From: JANXVY01 sp031365425 | GTDB taxonomy: Bacteria > Pseudomonadota > Alphaproteobacteria > Rhizobiales > Hyphomicrobiaceae | Length of the DNA stretch: 50,710 bases | Direction: 5' to 3' | NCBI GenBank assembly: GCA_031365425.1 | Contig: JANLYB010000165.1 | Span: 1-50,710, forward strand | Shown: piece by piece, positions 42,773-50,081 of the stretch | How the letters are laid out: each line of letters opens with the position of its first letter | Position numbering within the stretch: the first letter of the stretch is position 1 | Notes under the pieces: generated by a model | Told to the model about the DNA's origin: nothing | The model's input: the letters and a program-made list of their open reading frames with translations, nothing else | Database searches by the model: none | Program-made: the position numbers and the translations under genes

Positions 42773-43624
42773 TCAGCGCTTGATCGACGGAACATTAATT
42801 GTGCCACCATCGGCCTGTTTGGTCAGATAGAGCGTAAGGGCCGTGATGCCATCCGAACCGTATTCGGGGGCGGGCATACGCATCTGGCGATAGCAGTCCC
42901 AAAGACGGTGCTGCATCGTGCGCATTTGGCTTTGGGAGACACGGTAGGTCGGCCAGGAGCCCATCGTCTCCTGAGCGTCCTTTCCGGGCTTGGTAAAGTT
43001 GGGCAGGGCCTGCAGGCGGATGCGCCGGCCATCGTCACCGTGACAGGTGGCGCAACTGAAATCCTCGACCGCCGAGCGGCGATAGAAGAGGGCCTCACCC
43101 AAGGCGTACATCTGCTGTTCCTTGGGATGGTTGACTTGGGCGGCGAACTTCATGCCACTCGACTTGTTGGCGATAAAGCCGACTAGGTCTTCCATATCGG
43201 AAACCTTGCCAGGACCGCTGAACCGGCGCGACAACACGTCCTTGAGATCGACGCCCTGGATTTTGTCCATGCACCAGCCAAGGCGCTGCTCAAGGTCCAT
43301 GACCTTATCGGCATCTTTGAAGTAACGCGGGAGTTTGGCGTAGACACCTTCGAGCTTGCCGGGGCCTTCGCCGAGATCGCAGGTTTCGAGCGAGAGGTTC
43401 TTGGAACCTCGCGCCGTCTTCCAGAGAATCTCGCCGCGATCGACGTTGAGGTAGGCGGGATTGGCCATCGGGTCGTTGATCATCTCGCGATATTTTTCGA
43501 TTTCTTTTTCGCTATCGACGGCTGCCGGTTGAGCGGTCGCGCCCACGCTTGCAAGAGCAGCAGCGAGCGCAAAAACTACCCCGGCCCCGACTGCCCGCCT
43601 CGTCACAAACCCCATTCTCGTCAT
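42773..43624 (-). CDS. soxA: SoxA, catalytic subunit of SoxXA (one heme motif)
   Basis: The 283-residue periplasmic protein has a signal peptide and one heme-binding CATCH (residues 191-195). The cysteine heme ligand, which becomes persulfidated in the catalytic cycle, is C244 in LWDCYRQMRMP. The N-terminal half keeps C82 and C118 but no CxxCH, so this is the monoheme form, where a disulfide probably stands in for the second heme. It is the first gene of the leftward sox transcript and faces soxY across a 186-base promoter region. A second ATG three codons later is possible. Confidence 0.94.
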   Translation of the reverse strand: MTRMGFVTRRAVGAGVVFALAAALASVGATAQPAAVDSEKEIEKYREMINDPMANPAYLNVDRGEILWKTARGSKNLSLETCDLGEGPGKLEGVYAKLPRYFKDADKVMDLEQRLGWCMDKIQGVDLKDVLSRRFSGPGKVSDMEDLVGFIANKSSGMKFAAQVNHPKEQQMYALGEALFYRRSAVEDFSCATCHGDDGRRIRLQALPNFTKPGKDAQETMGSWPTYRVSQSQMRTMQHRLWDCYRQMRMPAPEYGSDGITALTLYLTKQADGGTINVPSIKR

Positions 43625-43810
43625 GTCGACTCCCTAGAGGTCAGAATTGTTTCTGTCGTTATTTCAGAATGTTGAACCTAAACCTGACCGGCGCCGGTGC
43701 ATCATACTGCCAATCCACTTTACATTTTGAAATCATGATGTGACAATAGGAAATGGTCATCGATGCTCTAAAATCGCAATCGAACCTGAAAAAAGACAAC
43801 GGAGGAACGC
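43625..43810. promoter_or_regulatory. Divergent sox control region (soxA/soxY)
   Basis: These 186 bases separate the two sox transcripts and must hold both promoters and, by analogy with other SoxR systems, a SoxR operator. An 8-base palindrome ATCATGAT at 43732-43739 sits within the imperfect dyad TTGAAATCATGATGTGACAA (43727-43746), a candidate operator. TAAAAT at 43769-43774 could be a -10 for soxY. The soxY ribosome site is GGAGG at 43801-43805. These assignments are only from inspection. Confidence 0.5.
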
Positions 43811-44287
43811 ATGATGATCGAATGGCTGAGGCTCACTCAGCGCCACAGTCGCCGCGATGTGCTGAAGGGTGTAGCGACGACCGCCGCAGCCGTTAGTTTT
43901 GCACCCTTGGCGTCGTTTGCGGCCCCGGCCCAGGTCGAAGATGAGATCAAAAAGCTGTTTGCTGGCAAGCCGCTCGCAGATGGCAAGATCAAGCTCGATT
44001 TGCCCTCGATTGCCGAGAACGGCCTCGTCGTACCGCTGAACTTCAACATCGAAAGCCCGATGACGGAAAACGACTACGTCAAGAACGTCTACTTCTTCGC
44101 CGAAGGCAATCCAAATCCGGTCGTCGCAGCCTTCCATTTCACGGCGCTGACGCCCAAGGCTTCCGGCCAGATCCGCATCCGTTTGGCGCAGACGCAGAAC
44201 ATCGTTGCAGTCGCCGAGATGGCGGACGGCAAGCTCTACACCGCGAAGAAAGAGGTCAAGGTCACGATCGGCGGCTGCGGCGGCTAA
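43811..44287 (+). CDS. soxY: SoxY, sulfur carrier subunit of SoxYZ
   Basis: The 158-residue protein carries the thiosulfate-derived sulfur chain on the Cys of its C-terminal swinging arm, VTIGGCGG (C156). A Tat signal, SRRDVLKG near residues 13-20, sends it folded with SoxZ to the periplasm. The rest is an immunoglobulin-like fold with the usual length. It begins with ATGATG at 43811; GGAGG lies a few bases before. It is the first gene of the rightward sox transcript. Confidence 0.97.
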   Translation: MMIEWLRLTQRHSRRDVLKGVATTAAAVSFAPLASFAAPAQVEDEIKKLFAGKPLADGKIKLDLPSIAENGLVVPLNFNIESPMTENDYVKNVYFFAEGNPNPVVAAFHFTALTPKASGQIRIRLAQTQNIVAVAEMADGKLYTAKKEVKVTIGGCGG

Positions 44288-44338
44288 GCCGGACGCAAAC
44301 CCAGTTCTGATCGTTCTTCAATTCAATCGGAGAGCCAT

Positions 44339-44665
44339 ATGGCCGCCCCTACTCCCCGCATTCGTATGCCCGCAACCGCCAAGGCTGGCGAAGTCGTCGA
44401 GGTCAAGACGCTGATCAGCCACGAGATGGAAAGCGGCAACCGCAAAGACAAAGACGGCAAAGTCATCGCGCGCAAGATCATCAACAAGTTCACCGCCAAG
44501 TTCAACGGCAAGGAACTTATGACTGTTGATTGGTATCCCGCGATCTCGGCCAACCCGTATCAGTCGTTCTTCGTACGTGTCCCCGAAACCGGGACGTTCA
44601 CCTTCGAGTGGCTGGACGACGACGGCGCCGTCTACAAGGCCGAGCAGAAAGTTACGGTCGGCTGA
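44339..44665 (+). CDS. soxZ: SoxZ, partner subunit of SoxYZ
   Basis: The 108-residue protein has the SoxZ immunoglobulin-like fold and forms the heterodimer with SoxY. Typical are the start APTPRIRMPATAKAGEVVEV, KTLISHEMESGNRKD and the end YKAEQKVTVG. It has no signal peptide and no Cys, as expected, because it is exported with SoxY by the Tat path. It follows soxY by 51 bases, with CGGAGAG before its ATG. A strong hairpin lies eight bases after its stop. Confidence 0.97.
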   Translation: MAAPTPRIRMPATAKAGEVVEVKTLISHEMESGNRKDKDGKVIARKIINKFTAKFNGKELMTVDWYPAISANPYQSFFVRVPETGTFTFEWLDDDGAVYKAEQKVTVG

Positions 44666-44672
44666 AATCCTG

Positions 44673-44710
44673 AAGCCCGGTCGGCTATCGGTAGGTGGCC
44701 TGCCGGGCTT
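44673..44710 (+). promoter_or_regulatory. Stable hairpin between soxZ and soxB
   Basis: AAGCCCGG (44673-44680) pairs with CCGGGCTT (44703-44710). Inside, GGC (44683-44685) pairs with GCC (44698-44700) after a small internal loop. No T-run follows, so it is more likely an mRNA-stabilising or processing structure, or a partial terminator. It would allow more SoxYZ than SoxB to be made from one transcript. Its spacing, within 45 bases of the soxZ stop, suits that role. Confidence 0.65.
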
Positions 44711-44802
44711 GGCTCAAGGAAATTCGTGAGTGCAGGCATTTGGTTCGCGGTCTGCCTATCGGCATGTCCGCGCTGCAGAAGCTTGCCAAGAAAGGGGTCT
44801 CG

Positions 44803-46494
44803 ATGTTCACTCGCCGCGAGTTCATGAAGGCAACCATCGCCGCCTCGACCCTCGTTGGGGGAAGCGGCTTGTCGCTGGCGCAGACCATCGCCCAGGGAAA
44901 GCTGACACAGGACAAGCTGCTCGCGTTCGAGCCGGTCGGAAATGTCACGCTGGTGCATCTGACGGACATCCACGGCCAACTCATGCCGTTGCATTTCCGT
45001 GAACCGTCGGTGAATATCGGGGTCGGTGAAGCTAAGGGGCGGGTGCCTCATGTCACCGGAGCCGACTTTGTCAAAAAGTTCGGCCTCAGCCCGAAATCAG
45101 CCGAAGCCTATGCACTGACCGACCAGGACTATGTCGAACTTGCTGGAGCCTACGGGCGCATGGGCGGGCTAGATCGGATCGGAACCATCGTCAAGTCGAT
45201 CCGGGCGGAACGCGGTAGCAAAATGCTGTTGCTCGATGGCGGCGACACCTGGACCAACAGCTGGACATCGCTCCAGACCGAAGGGCAGGACATGGTCGAT
45301 GTGATGAACGTCCTGAAGCCCGACGCTATGACGGGGCATTGGGAGTTCACGCTCGGGGAAAAGCGCTTCAAGGAAATCACCGGGACGCTGGCGTTTCCGT
45401 TCTTGGCCCAGAACATGCGCGACAGCGAGTTCGAGGAGCCGGTCTATGAGCCTCACAAGATTTTCGAGCAGGGTGGGGTGAAGATCGCCGTCATCGGTCA
45501 GGCCTTCCCCTATACGCCCATCGCCAACCCCCGCTGGATGATCCCTAAGTGGTCGTTTGGCATCCGCGAGGACGACATGCGCAAGCAGGTCGAGGCGGTG
45601 CGGGCCAAGGGTGCGCAACTCGTCGTGGTGCTCTCGCACAACGGGTTTGACGTGGACCATAAGATGGCATCGCGTATCGAAGGCATCGACGTCATCCTGT
45701 CGGGGCATACCCACGATGCGCTGCCCGAGGTCGTCAAAGTCGGCAGGTGCCTCATCGTTGCGTCGGGTTCTCATGGCAAGTTCGTGTCCCGCCTCGACCT
45801 CGACGTACAGGGCAAGGAAGTGAAAAGCTTCCGCTACCGGCTCATTCCCGTGTTTGCCGATGCCATCGCCTCTGATGCCGAAGTTGCAGCAGTCATTGCC
45901 AAGCACCGAGCGCCGTTTGAAGCCGGCCTCAAACGCACCCTGGGGACGACAAACTCGTTACTCTATCGGCGGGGCAATGTCGCGGGCACGCTCGACGATA
46001 TGTTTTGCGAGGCAATCCTGACCGAACGAGACGCCGAGATTGCGCTGTCTCCCGGCATCCGCTGGGGAGCGACGCTTCTGCCGGGTCAGGCGATCACGTT
46101 CGAGGACGTCACCAACGCCTGCGCCATGAGCTACCCAGCAACCTACCGCATGAAGATGACCGGGGGCCGCTTGAAGGAGGTTTTGGAGGACGTTGCCGAC
46201 AATCTTTACAATCCAGATCCCTACCTGCAGCAGGGCGGCGACATGGTCCGCACCGGGGGACTCGGGTTCTCTATTGATCCATCCCTTCCGATCGGCCAGC
46301 GCATCTCGCAGATGAGGATGCTCAACACCGGACAAGCGGTCGATGCGAGCAAGGAATACGTCGTGGCCGGGTGGGCCAGCATCAACGAAGGCACCGAGGG
46401 TCCGCCGATCTGGGACGTCGTTTCCAGCTACATCGGCAAGAAGAAGACCGTCGATTTCAAACCCAACAGCTCGGTCAAGGTCGTGGGCAGCTAG
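44803..46494 (+). CDS. soxB: SoxB, sulfate thiohydrolase
   Basis: The 563-residue periplasmic di-manganese enzyme removes the terminal sulfone of SoxYZ-bound thiosulfate as sulfate. A Tat signal (TRREFMKATIAAST) starts it. The metallophosphatase motifs are LTDIHGQLMPLHF, DGGDTWTNSWTS, TGHWEFTLG, SHNGFDVD and SGHTHDALPE. The C-terminal 5'-nucleotidase domain follows. The ATG at 44803 is chosen, with AAAGGGG before it and a normal Tat start; in-frame ATGs at 44764 and 44695 would lengthen the N-terminus without support. Confidence 0.96.
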   Translation: MFTRREFMKATIAASTLVGGSGLSLAQTIAQGKLTQDKLLAFEPVGNVTLVHLTDIHGQLMPLHFREPSVNIGVGEAKGRVPHVTGADFVKKFGLSPKSAEAYALTDQDYVELAGAYGRMGGLDRIGTIVKSIRAERGSKMLLLDGGDTWTNSWTSLQTEGQDMVDVMNVLKPDAMTGHWEFTLGEKRFKEITGTLAFPFLAQNMRDSEFEEPVYEPHKIFEQGGVKIAVIGQAFPYTPIANPRWMIPKWSFGIREDDMRKQVEAVRAKGAQLVVVLSHNGFDVDHKMASRIEGIDVILSGHTHDALPEVVKVGRCLIVASGSHGKFVSRLDLDVQGKEVKSFRYRLIPVFADAIASDAEVAAVIAKHRAPFEAGLKRTLGTTNSLLYRRGNVAGTLDDMFCEAILTERDAEIALSPGIRWGATLLPGQAITFEDVTNACAMSYPATYRMKMTGGRLKEVLEDVADNLYNPDPYLQQGGDMVRTGGLGFSIDPSLPIGQRISQMRMLNTGQAVDASKEYVVAGWASINEGTEGPPIWDVVSSYIGKKKTVDFKPNSSVKVVGS

Positions 46495-46539
46495 CCTTTG
46501 CGCGGTGGCTTGCACAGCGGAATTTCAAGGGAGGACGTC

Positions 46540-47865
46540 GTGTCCAACAAGAACGTCAAGGACGATAGCAGCGCGGATCAGAGCCCCTCGCGGCGCCGGA
46601 TTTTGACCGCGGGTGCTGCGGGACTTGCCGCCGCAGGATTAGCTGCAACGGGCGCAAAGGCAGCGCAGCCAGCGGCGGCGGCGGCCTCGGGGACAACGGG
46701 CAATCCGGCAAACCTTCCGCCCAACGTGCCGGACTGGTCCAAAAACCTGGGCGACGGGGTTGCGGCCCACCCCTATGGCAAACCGTCAAAGTTCGAGGCC
46801 CATGTCGTCCGGCGCGATGTCGAATGGCTGACGGCCTCGCGCGAAAGCTCGGTCAACTTCACGCCGATCCACGAACTTGAGGGCATCATCACGCCGAACG
46901 GGCTGTGCTTCGAGCGTCATCACGGCGGGGCACCGGAAGTTAATCCGCACGACCATCGCTTGATGATCCACGGCCTGGTCGACAAGCCGCTCACCTTCAC
47001 GATGGAAGACCTGAAGCGCATGCCGCGCGTCAATCGCGTGTACTTCCTCGAGTGCGCCGCCAATTCGGGGATGGAGTGGCGCGGCGCGCAGCTCAATGGC
47101 TGCCAGTTCACGCACGGCATGGTCCATAACGTCATGTATACGGGCGTGCCGCTGAAGGTGATCCTGGAAGAAGCCGGTCTCAAGCCGAACGCGAAGTGGC
47201 TTATGCTCGAAGGCGCGGACTCATCCGGGCTCAACAGGTCGGTGCCCGTCGAGAAGGCGATGAGCGACGTTTTGATCGCCTACAAGATGAACGGAGAGGC
47301 GTTGCGCCAGGAGCAGGGTTATCCCGTGCGCGCGGTCATCCCCGGCTGGCAGGGAAACATGTGGGTCAAGTGGCTCCGCCGGATCAAGGTCGGCGACCAG
47401 CCCTGGCATGCGCGCGAAGAAACCTCGAAATACACCGACCTCATGTCGGATGGGCGGGCGCGCCGCTTTACCTTCATCATGGATGCGAAGTCGGTGATCA
47501 CCAGCCCGAGCCCGCAGGCGCCGCTAAAAGCAAAGGGCCGCAACGTGCTGTCGGGCATCGCGTGGTCGGGACGCGGAACCATCGCGCGGGTGGATGTATC
47601 GCTCGATGGCGGCAAGAACTGGGGCGAAGCGCGCATCGACGGACCTGTGCTCGATAAGTCAATCACGCGCTTCTATGTCGACTTCGACTGGCAGGGCCAG
47701 GAAATGCTGATCCAGTCGCGCTGTCACGATAGCACCGGCTATCTGCAGCCGGCCAAGGAAGAGCTGCGCAAAATCCGCGGAGTCAACAACATCTATCACA
47801 ACAACGGTATCCAGACCTGGCTCGTCCGGGCGAACGGGGAGGTCGAGAATGTCGAAGTTACCTAA
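46540..47865 (+). CDS. soxC: SoxC, molybdenum subunit of sulfane dehydrogenase
   Basis: The 441-residue protein is a sulfite-oxidase-type molybdoenzyme that, with SoxD, oxidises the sulfane sulfur left on SoxYZ. The Moco-binding Cys is C172 in YFLECAANSG. A Tat signal SRRRILTAGAAG lies near residues 17-28. The C-terminal dimerisation domain carries VDVSLDGGKNWGEARID. It starts at GTG 46540, with GGGAGGAC just upstream. Its end overlaps soxD by 17 bases. SoxCD allows full oxidation of thiosulfate to sulfate without sulfur globules. Confidence 0.95.
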   Translation: MSNKNVKDDSSADQSPSRRRILTAGAAGLAAAGLAATGAKAAQPAAAAASGTTGNPANLPPNVPDWSKNLGDGVAAHPYGKPSKFEAHVVRRDVEWLTASRESSVNFTPIHELEGIITPNGLCFERHHGGAPEVNPHDHRLMIHGLVDKPLTFTMEDLKRMPRVNRVYFLECAANSGMEWRGAQLNGCQFTHGMVHNVMYTGVPLKVILEEAGLKPNAKWLMLEGADSSGLNRSVPVEKAMSDVLIAYKMNGEALRQEQGYPVRAVIPGWQGNMWVKWLRRIKVGDQPWHAREETSKYTDLMSDGRARRFTFIMDAKSVITSPSPQAPLKAKGRNVLSGIAWSGRGTIARVDVSLDGGKNWGEARIDGPVLDKSITRFYVDFDWQGQEMLIQSRCHDSTGYLQPAKEELRKIRGVNNIYHNNGIQTWLVRANGEVENVEVT

Positions 47866-48505
47866 AGTCGCGATTGCCCTTCTCGCACTCGCGCTCGGCA
47901 GCGCACCTGCGACCGCAGGCAAGCTTGGACTGGGGCAACCGGCATCGTCTGCTGATATTGCCGCCTGGGACATCGACGTGCGCCCTGACGGGCAGGGCCT
48001 GCCCAAGGGCAAAGGCACCGCCGCTCAAGGGGAAGAGATCTTCCAGACCCGTTGCGCGATGTGTCATGGCGAATTTGGCGAAGGCAAGGACAAATGGCCG
48101 GTCCTCGCCGGTGGACTGGGCACCTTAAAAAACGACCGCCCCGACAAGACCATCGGCTCCTACTGGCCCTATGCCTCGACGGTGTTTGACTACGTGCGGC
48201 GCGCCATGCCGTTTGGGAATGCGCAGTCTCTGACGAACGATGAACTGTACGCCGTCACCGCCTATCTCCTTCAGCTGAACGAGGTCGTCAAAGACCCGGC
48301 GTTCGAACTGAACGAGAAAACCTTTACGTCGGTGAAGATGCCCAACGAATCGGGCTTTTACGACGACGACCGGGAGATCTCGGAAAAACAATTCTGGCGC
48401 AAGGATGCGTGCATGAAAGACTGCAAGAAAGCGGTCGAGGTCACGGGCCACGCCAGCGTGATCGACGTAACCCCCGACAGCAAGTCGGGACCCAAGGTTG
48501 ATTAA
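47849..48505 (+). CDS. soxD: SoxD, cytochrome c subunit of sulfane dehydrogenase (one heme motif)
   Basis: The 218-residue protein has a signal peptide (cut near PATAGK) and one heme site, CAMCH (residues 69-73). The Paracoccus SoxD is nearly twice as long and has two hemes, so this is a short, monoheme form. It keeps the N-terminal segment KLGLGQPASSADIAAWDIDV and the stretch DEYAVTAYLL-like (residues near 130) of the family. The C-terminal part has two further Cys (KDACMKDCKK). It overlaps soxC by 17 bases, with GGGGAGG before its ATG. Confidence 0.9.
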   Translation: MSKLPKVAIALLALALGSAPATAGKLGLGQPASSADIAAWDIDVRPDGQGLPKGKGTAAQGEEIFQTRCAMCHGEFGEGKDKWPVLAGGLGTLKNDRPDKTIGSYWPYASTVFDYVRRAMPFGNAQSLTNDELYAVTAYLLQLNEVVKDPAFELNEKTFTSVKMPNESGFYDDDREISEKQFWRKDACMKDCKKAVEVTGHASVIDVTPDSKSGPKVD

Positions 48506-48559
48506 AGCCAGAACGCGACGCACGATACCGCCTGGGCCTGAAAACACGAGGAGGCACAC

Positions 48560-49075
48560 GTGACGCAGATAGATCGACGCGCCGTTCTAGGTGGCATTGC
48601 CCTTGCGGGAGGAGCACTGACGGCAGCAGGGGCACGGGCCGCGCCGAGTATCCTTCCGTTGGCGGAATTGAAGAAGGACGCCGAGGTTGCCTGCCTCTAT
48701 CACTGCGACTTCGGCGAGGTGCCTCGCTTTTCGCAGATGTTGAACAACATCGCCAACCACTACGCAGTCTACGGTGCCGATCCTTTTGCGGTGCAATTGG
48801 CCATCGTCACACATTCGGCTGGCGTCAAATACTTCCTCGAAAAACTCGAAGGAACCCCCTGGAAAGACGACGTTGCCGCCCTAGCGTTGTTCGAGAAAGT
48901 CGAGAGCCTCGCCAAGAACGGCCTCAAGGTCTACCTCTGCGACATCACCTTCGAGCGCCTGAAACTTGACCGTGCGAATGCAAAAGTGGCGCCATTCATC
49001 CAGTTCGTACCCTCGGGCGTCGCAACTGTCGCCGCCTTGCAGTCGAAGGGCTTTGCGTACCTGAAGGTCGGATAG
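48560..49075 (+). CDS. Exported DsrE-family protein of the sox cluster
   Basis: The 171-residue protein has a Tat-like or Sec signal (IDRRAVLGGIALAGG) and a DsrE/TusD-like fold. The cysteine of the family is probably C127 in KVYLCDITFERL; C45 and C49 also occur in VACLYHCDFG. Cytoplasmic DsrE proteins carry or transfer persulfide sulfur, so an exported one would work in the periplasm, perhaps passing sulfur between Sox proteins and the membrane. It starts at GTG 48560, with GAGGAGG before it. It sits between soxD and the MBL gene; the role is inferred from context. Confidence 0.82.
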   Translation: MTQIDRRAVLGGIALAGGALTAAGARAAPSILPLAELKKDAEVACLYHCDFGEVPRFSQMLNNIANHYAVYGADPFAVQLAIVTHSAGVKYFLEKLEGTPWKDDVAALALFEKVESLAKNGLKVYLCDITFERLKLDRANAKVAPFIQFVPSGVATVAALQSKGFAYLKVG

Positions 49076-49076
49076 G

Positions 49077-50066
49077 ATGACGGTGAACAACGAAACAGCC
49101 GTGATCGCGACGCCGCCTTCAGCCGGCCGGAGTGGGCTTTCCCGCCGCACTCTGATCGGCGCCATGACTGGCCTGATGCTGGCGCCGGGTGGCAAATTAA
49201 TTTGCGGGCCAGCACGAGCCCAAACGGCCGCTCATATCTTCAAGGTCGGCGCGTTCGAGGTAAGCGTCGTCTCCGACGGCACGTTGATGATGCCGCCGTC
49301 GCTAGCGATGCCGGGTCGCGATCCTGAAGAGATTGCCGCCATGCTGGGTTCGGGGCAACTTCCAACGGACAGCATTACGGCGCAGGTCAATGTCACCATC
49401 GTCAAGACGCCTGAGGCGCTGATCCTGATCGATACGGGGGGCGGCACCGACTTCGTGCCAACGGTCGGCAAACTGACGGACCATCTGGAGGCCGGTGGAT
49501 TTACGCCGGATGCGTTCACGCATGTGATCTTCACGCACGCGCATGCCGACCACCTGTGGGGCGTGATCGACCCACTCGACGGCGGGACGCGCTTCACCAA
49601 GGCGCGCCACATCATGACGGGGGTAGAGTTCGACTACTGGACCAAGCCGGGCCGGGAACTGGAGGTGCCGGACATGTTCAAGTTGATGGCGGTCGGCACG
49701 GGGCGGCGGCTCAAAGCCCTGGCCGGCAGGTTCGAGTTTCGAAAACCCGGCGATGAGATCGTGCCCGGCGTAGGGCTGGTCGATACGGCCGGCCATACGC
49801 CGGGCCACGTTTCCATCATGCTGAGCGCGGGCGGCGAACAGGTGCTGGTCGGCGGCGATGCGCTTAATCATGCGGTTGCCTCGTTTGTAAATCCGGGTTG
49901 GCATTGGGGCTCGGACATGAACCCCGAGGGCGGAGTGGCGACGCGCAAGCGGCTGCTCGATCAGCTTGCGGCCGACAAGGCACAGTTGCTTGGCTACCAT
50001 CTGCCCTGGCCGGGGCTTGGCCGGGTCGAGCGCAAGGACAGCGCCTATCGGTTCGTGCAGGTCTGA
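49077..50066 (+). CDS. Exported metallo-beta-lactamase-fold hydrolase (SoxH-like)
   Basis: The 329-residue protein has a Tat signal (LSRRTLIGAMTG) and a metallo-beta-lactamase fold with HAHADH (residues 154-159), a TAGHTPGH motif (His near 241) and GGDALNH. These give a di-metal site. SoxH of Paracoccus, at the end of its sox cluster, is of this type and has no settled role. It follows the DsrE gene after one base and is followed by the permease gene after 15 bases, so the three likely form a unit. It may act on a sulfur species such as a thioester or persulfide, but this is not shown. Confidence 0.85.
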   Translation: MTVNNETAVIATPPSAGRSGLSRRTLIGAMTGLMLAPGGKLICGPARAQTAAHIFKVGAFEVSVVSDGTLMMPPSLAMPGRDPEEIAAMLGSGQLPTDSITAQVNVTIVKTPEALILIDTGGGTDFVPTVGKLTDHLEAGGFTPDAFTHVIFTHAHADHLWGVIDPLDGGTRFTKARHIMTGVEFDYWTKPGRELEVPDMFKLMAVGTGRRLKALAGRFEFRKPGDEIVPGVGLVDTAGHTPGHVSIMLSAGGEQVLVGGDALNHAVASFVNPGWHWGSDMNPEGGVATRKRLLDQLAADKAQLLGYHLPWPGLGRVERKDSAYRFVQV

Positions 50067-50081
50067 GGACGGGAGCCGAAC

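Noticed and set aside
43727..43746. A perfect SoxR operator in the soxA/soxY gap
   Set aside because: The dyad is imperfect: the outer TTG/CAA arms and the inner ATCATGAT palindrome have different centres. It is kept only as a candidate within the control region.
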